From Spirochaetota bacterium (GTDB taxonomy: Bacteria > Spirochaetota > Spirochaetia > Treponematales > Breznakiellaceae), in the NCBI GenBank assembly GCA_023406985.1, contig JAEXTK010000102.1, positions 1-23,736 of the forward strand: a stretch of 23,736 nt of DNA, given 5' to 3'. The translations under genes were made by a program, and so were the position numbers. Below the pieces are notes generated by a model. It worked only from the letters and a program-made list of their open reading frames with translations, searched no databases and was not told the origin of the DNA. Positions within the stretch are counted from its first letter, which is position 1. Each line of letters starts with the position of its first letter. Positions 22,098 to 23,736 of this stretch are shown piece after piece.

Positions 22098-22706
22098 ATG
22101 CTGTCCATACCGCGCGAGGCCGAGCCGCTGGTCCGGCGGCTGAACGAGATCACCCCGATGCCCGAGGCGGAAATCGCGCGGCTCCTGCCGCTCCTCTCGC
22201 CGCGGAAGGTCGCCAAGGGCGATTTCTTCGTGCGCGCGGGCGACGTCGCGCAGTCCATCGGCTATATGGTCTCGGGCCTGCTCCGCTACTACTACGTGGC
22301 GGAGGACGGGCGGGAACTCATCCGGTATTTCTGCGAGGGAAAGTCGTTCGTCTCCAGCTACTCGTCGATCATGACGAACTCCCCCTCCCTGTACGCGATC
22401 CAGGCCGTCGAACCGACCGAACTCCTCGTGATGAAGGCGGCCGACTGGTTCGCCCTGTCCAAGGCGCACGTGGTCTGGGGCATCGTCACGCAGGCCATCC
22501 AGAGCTACGCCTTACTGATGGCCGAGCGGCGGGAGAGCGCCCTCGTCACCCTGGACGCGCAAGCGCGCTACCTCCAGTTCCTGGAGGATTATCCCGGCCT
22601 GGAAGGCCGCGTGCGCCAGTACGACATCGCGAGCTACCTCGGGATCACGCCGGTGGCGCTGAGCCGGATCAGGGGCCGTAAGAGTCCCAAAATAGGATCG
22701 AAATAA
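22098..22706 (+). CDS. Crp/Fnr-family transcriptional regulator
   Basis: This 202-residue regulator has an N-terminal cyclic-nucleotide-binding-like beta roll (about 25-120: KGDFFVRAGDVAQSIGYMVS, then GLLRYYYVAEDGRELIRYFCEGKSFV) and a C-terminal helix-turn-helix (about 173-195: VRQYDIASYLGITPVALSRI). No Cys cluster for an iron-sulphur centre is present, so it is not an oxygen-sensing FNR. 'SGLLRYYY' with 'LGITPVALSRIR' resembles the many Crp-like regulators of unknown ligand found in Bacteroidetes and other groups. The C-terminus is short, ending RKSPKIGSK. It is preceded by the tetR remnant and followed after 56 bases by an MDR oxidoreductase gene, its possible target. No strong ribosome site precedes the ATG. 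Confidence 0.9.
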   Translation: MLSIPREAEPLVRRLNEITPMPEAEIARLLPLLSPRKVAKGDFFVRAGDVAQSIGYMVSGLLRYYYVAEDGRELIRYFCEGKSFVSSYSSIMTNSPSLYAIQAVEPTELLVMKAADWFALSKAHVVWGIVTQAIQSYALLMAERRESALVTLDAQARYLQFLEDYPGLEGRVRQYDIASYLGITPVALSRIRGRKSPKIGSK

Positions 22707-22762
22707 ACCTGGGTTAAGGACTCCTCCGCGTTCCGCGCCTATGTTGAACGCAAGGAGTCGAT

Positions 22763-23736
22763 ATGAAGACGATCATCGTGGACAAGGCGAAAAAGCTTGT
22801 CGTAGCCGACGGGGCCGACGGGGCCGAGCGGGCGGCGGGCGGGACGGCCGTCCGCGTGAAGTACGCGGGCGTCGGGTTCGCCGACGTGATGGCCGCCAAG
22901 GGCGGCTACATCCTCGCGCCCAAACCGCCGTTCTCCCCGGGATACGAGTTCATGGGGCGGGCCGAGATCGGCGGGCGGGACGTCCGCGTCGCGGGGATGC
23001 TCACCCGCATGGGCGCCTATCGGGAGACGCTCGCGGTGGAGGACGAATTGATCGTCCCCGTTCCCGACGGGGTTTCCGACGAGGCCGCCGCGGCCATTCC
23101 GCTCAACTACGTCACCGCCCTGGCCCTCCTGGAGCGGTTCGCGAAGCTGCGGACCGGCCGGTCGGTCCTCATCCACGGGGCCGCCGGGGGCGTGGGCGTC
23201 GCGGTGCTGGAACTCTGCCGCATCCTCGGCCTCCGCGCCTTCGGGAGCTGCAGCGCGCCGAAGCGCGACCTCGTGGCGGGCCTCGGCGCGACGCCGATCC
23301 TCCGGAGCGAGCTCGAGGCCTCGCCGGCCTCCATCGCCGAGCGCTACGGGAAATTCGACGCGGTCCTGGACCCCTTCGGGGGCGCCTCCCTGGAGCGGTC
23401 GTGGAAACTGGTCGCGCCGGGAGGCGTCCTCGTGAGCTTCGGCTTCGCGTCCACGATCCGGGGCGGGGCCGGCGCGGTCGCCGCGGGGCTCGCGTCGCTC
23501 CTCGTGAAGAAGATCAACCTTGAAGGCAAGCGGACCCGCGTGTGCGGCGCGCCCGCCCTGGTCCGAGCCGAGAACGGCTGGTACCGGGAGTCGATGGGGC
23601 GCCTCTTCGCCTGGGCGGCGGAGGGGAGGATCGCGCCGGTCATCCACGCCGTCCTCCCCTGGGACCGAGTCGCCGAGGCGCACCGCTGGATAGAGGCGGG
23701 CGGAGTCCGGGGGCAGGTGCTCCTGGGCTTCGCCCC
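22763..23736 (+). CDS. MDR-family quinone-oxidoreductase/alcohol-dehydrogenase-like protein (3' end cut)
   Basis: This medium-chain dehydrogenase/reductase is open at the window end, with about 324 residues visible, nearly the whole family length. It starts MKTIIVDKAKKLVVADGADG. The N-terminal GroES-like domain contains KYAGVGFADVMAAKGGY, FSPGYEFMG and MGAYRETLAVEDELIVPVPD. The Rossmann domain has LIHGAAGGVGVAVLELCRILG, where AAGGVG is the nucleotide loop typical of zinc-free quinone oxidoreductases. PLNYVTALALLERFAKLRTG and WKLVAPGGVLVSFGFAS follow. Zinc-ligand cysteines are absent. AAGGAG lies 6 bases before the ATG. It probably reduces quinones or enones with NADPH. It lies 56 bases after the Crp-type regulator. 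Confidence 0.92.
   Translation, partial: MKTIIVDKAKKLVVADGADGAERAAGGTAVRVKYAGVGFADVMAAKGGYILAPKPPFSPGYEFMGRAEIGGRDVRVAGMLTRMGAYRETLAVEDELIVPVPDGVSDEAAAAIPLNYVTALALLERFAKLRTGRSVLIHGAAGGVGVAVLELCRILGLRAFGSCSAPKRDLVAGLGATPILRSELEASPASIAERYGKFDAVLDPFGGASLERSWKLVAPGGVLVSFGFASTIRGGAGAVAAGLASLLVKKINLEGKRTRVCGAPALVRAENGWYRESMGRLFAWAAEGRIAPVIHAVLPWDRVAEAHRWIEAGGVRGQVLLGFA

Noticed and set aside
21116..22681. A 521-codon plus-strand open frame overlapping the SDR and Crp-type genes
   Set aside because: Arg/Gly/Pro-rich sequence without domains; the real genes lie in other frames with clear motifs.
22741..23523. Alternative ATG at 22741 for the MDR gene region
   Set aside because: That frame gives Arg/Gly-rich nonsense; the frame from 22763 shows the full MDR fold with an AAGGAG site.

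Overview
The window is GC-rich, gene-dense bacterial chromosome. It holds about 26 genes (two cut by the window edges), no RNA genes, no insertion sequence and no CRISPR array. The host looks like a GC-rich heterotrophic bacterium living partly on imported organic acids. The mature start of the TRAP binding protein (GGTQDAS after a short signal peptide) resembles spirochaetal binding proteins, so Spirochaetota is a guess; the sequence does not prove it.

Region 1 (1-3465): a partial YciB/IspZ-like membrane protein and an MscS channel on the minus strand, a membrane-anchored alpha/beta hydrolase on the plus strand, and an orphan nucleotidyltransferase-like protein on the minus strand. Region 2 (3590-10312): an IclR regulator followed by a six-gene operon of TRAP transporter (dctP, dctQ, dctM), mandelate-racemase-type acid-sugar dehydratase, SDR dehydrogenase and N-acetylneuraminate-lyase/DHDPS-type aldolase. 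This reads as uptake of a sugar acid, dehydration to a 2-keto-3-deoxy acid and retro-aldol cleavage. The operon has a textbook promoter (TTGACA-N17-TACAAT) followed by two tandem perfect palindromes, probably the IclR operators.

Region 3 (10317-14984): a possible frameshifted gene remnant, then a minus-strand OmpR-type response regulator and HAMP histidine kinase pair. Divergent from it is a three-gene set: a His-rich membrane protein, an exported flavodoxin-like protein, and a ferric-reductase-type protein with two H-x13-H haem pairs plus an FAD/NAD domain. This looks like a regulated device that carries electrons across the membrane, and it is the best candidate for an undescribed system here. 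A 10-bp-period direct repeat lies between the two divergent units.

Region 4 (14991-23736): a cluster of redox enzymes and regulators. It contains an FMN reductase, a Gfo/Idh/MocA oxidoreductase, a YciI/DGPF protein, an SDR, an acetoacetate-decarboxylase-like plus ketopantoate-reductase-like gene pair behind a palindromic operator, a small protein with a TetR regulator, a motif-degenerate SDR, a Crp/Fnr regulator and a partial MDR quinone-oxidoreductase-type enzyme. The 3' end of tetR with its flank recurs 1.8 kb away as a short remnant still encoding RFFDCEP-stop, which points to cassette duplication and deletion. A 21-bp exact repeat occurs in two intergenic regions 15 kb apart.
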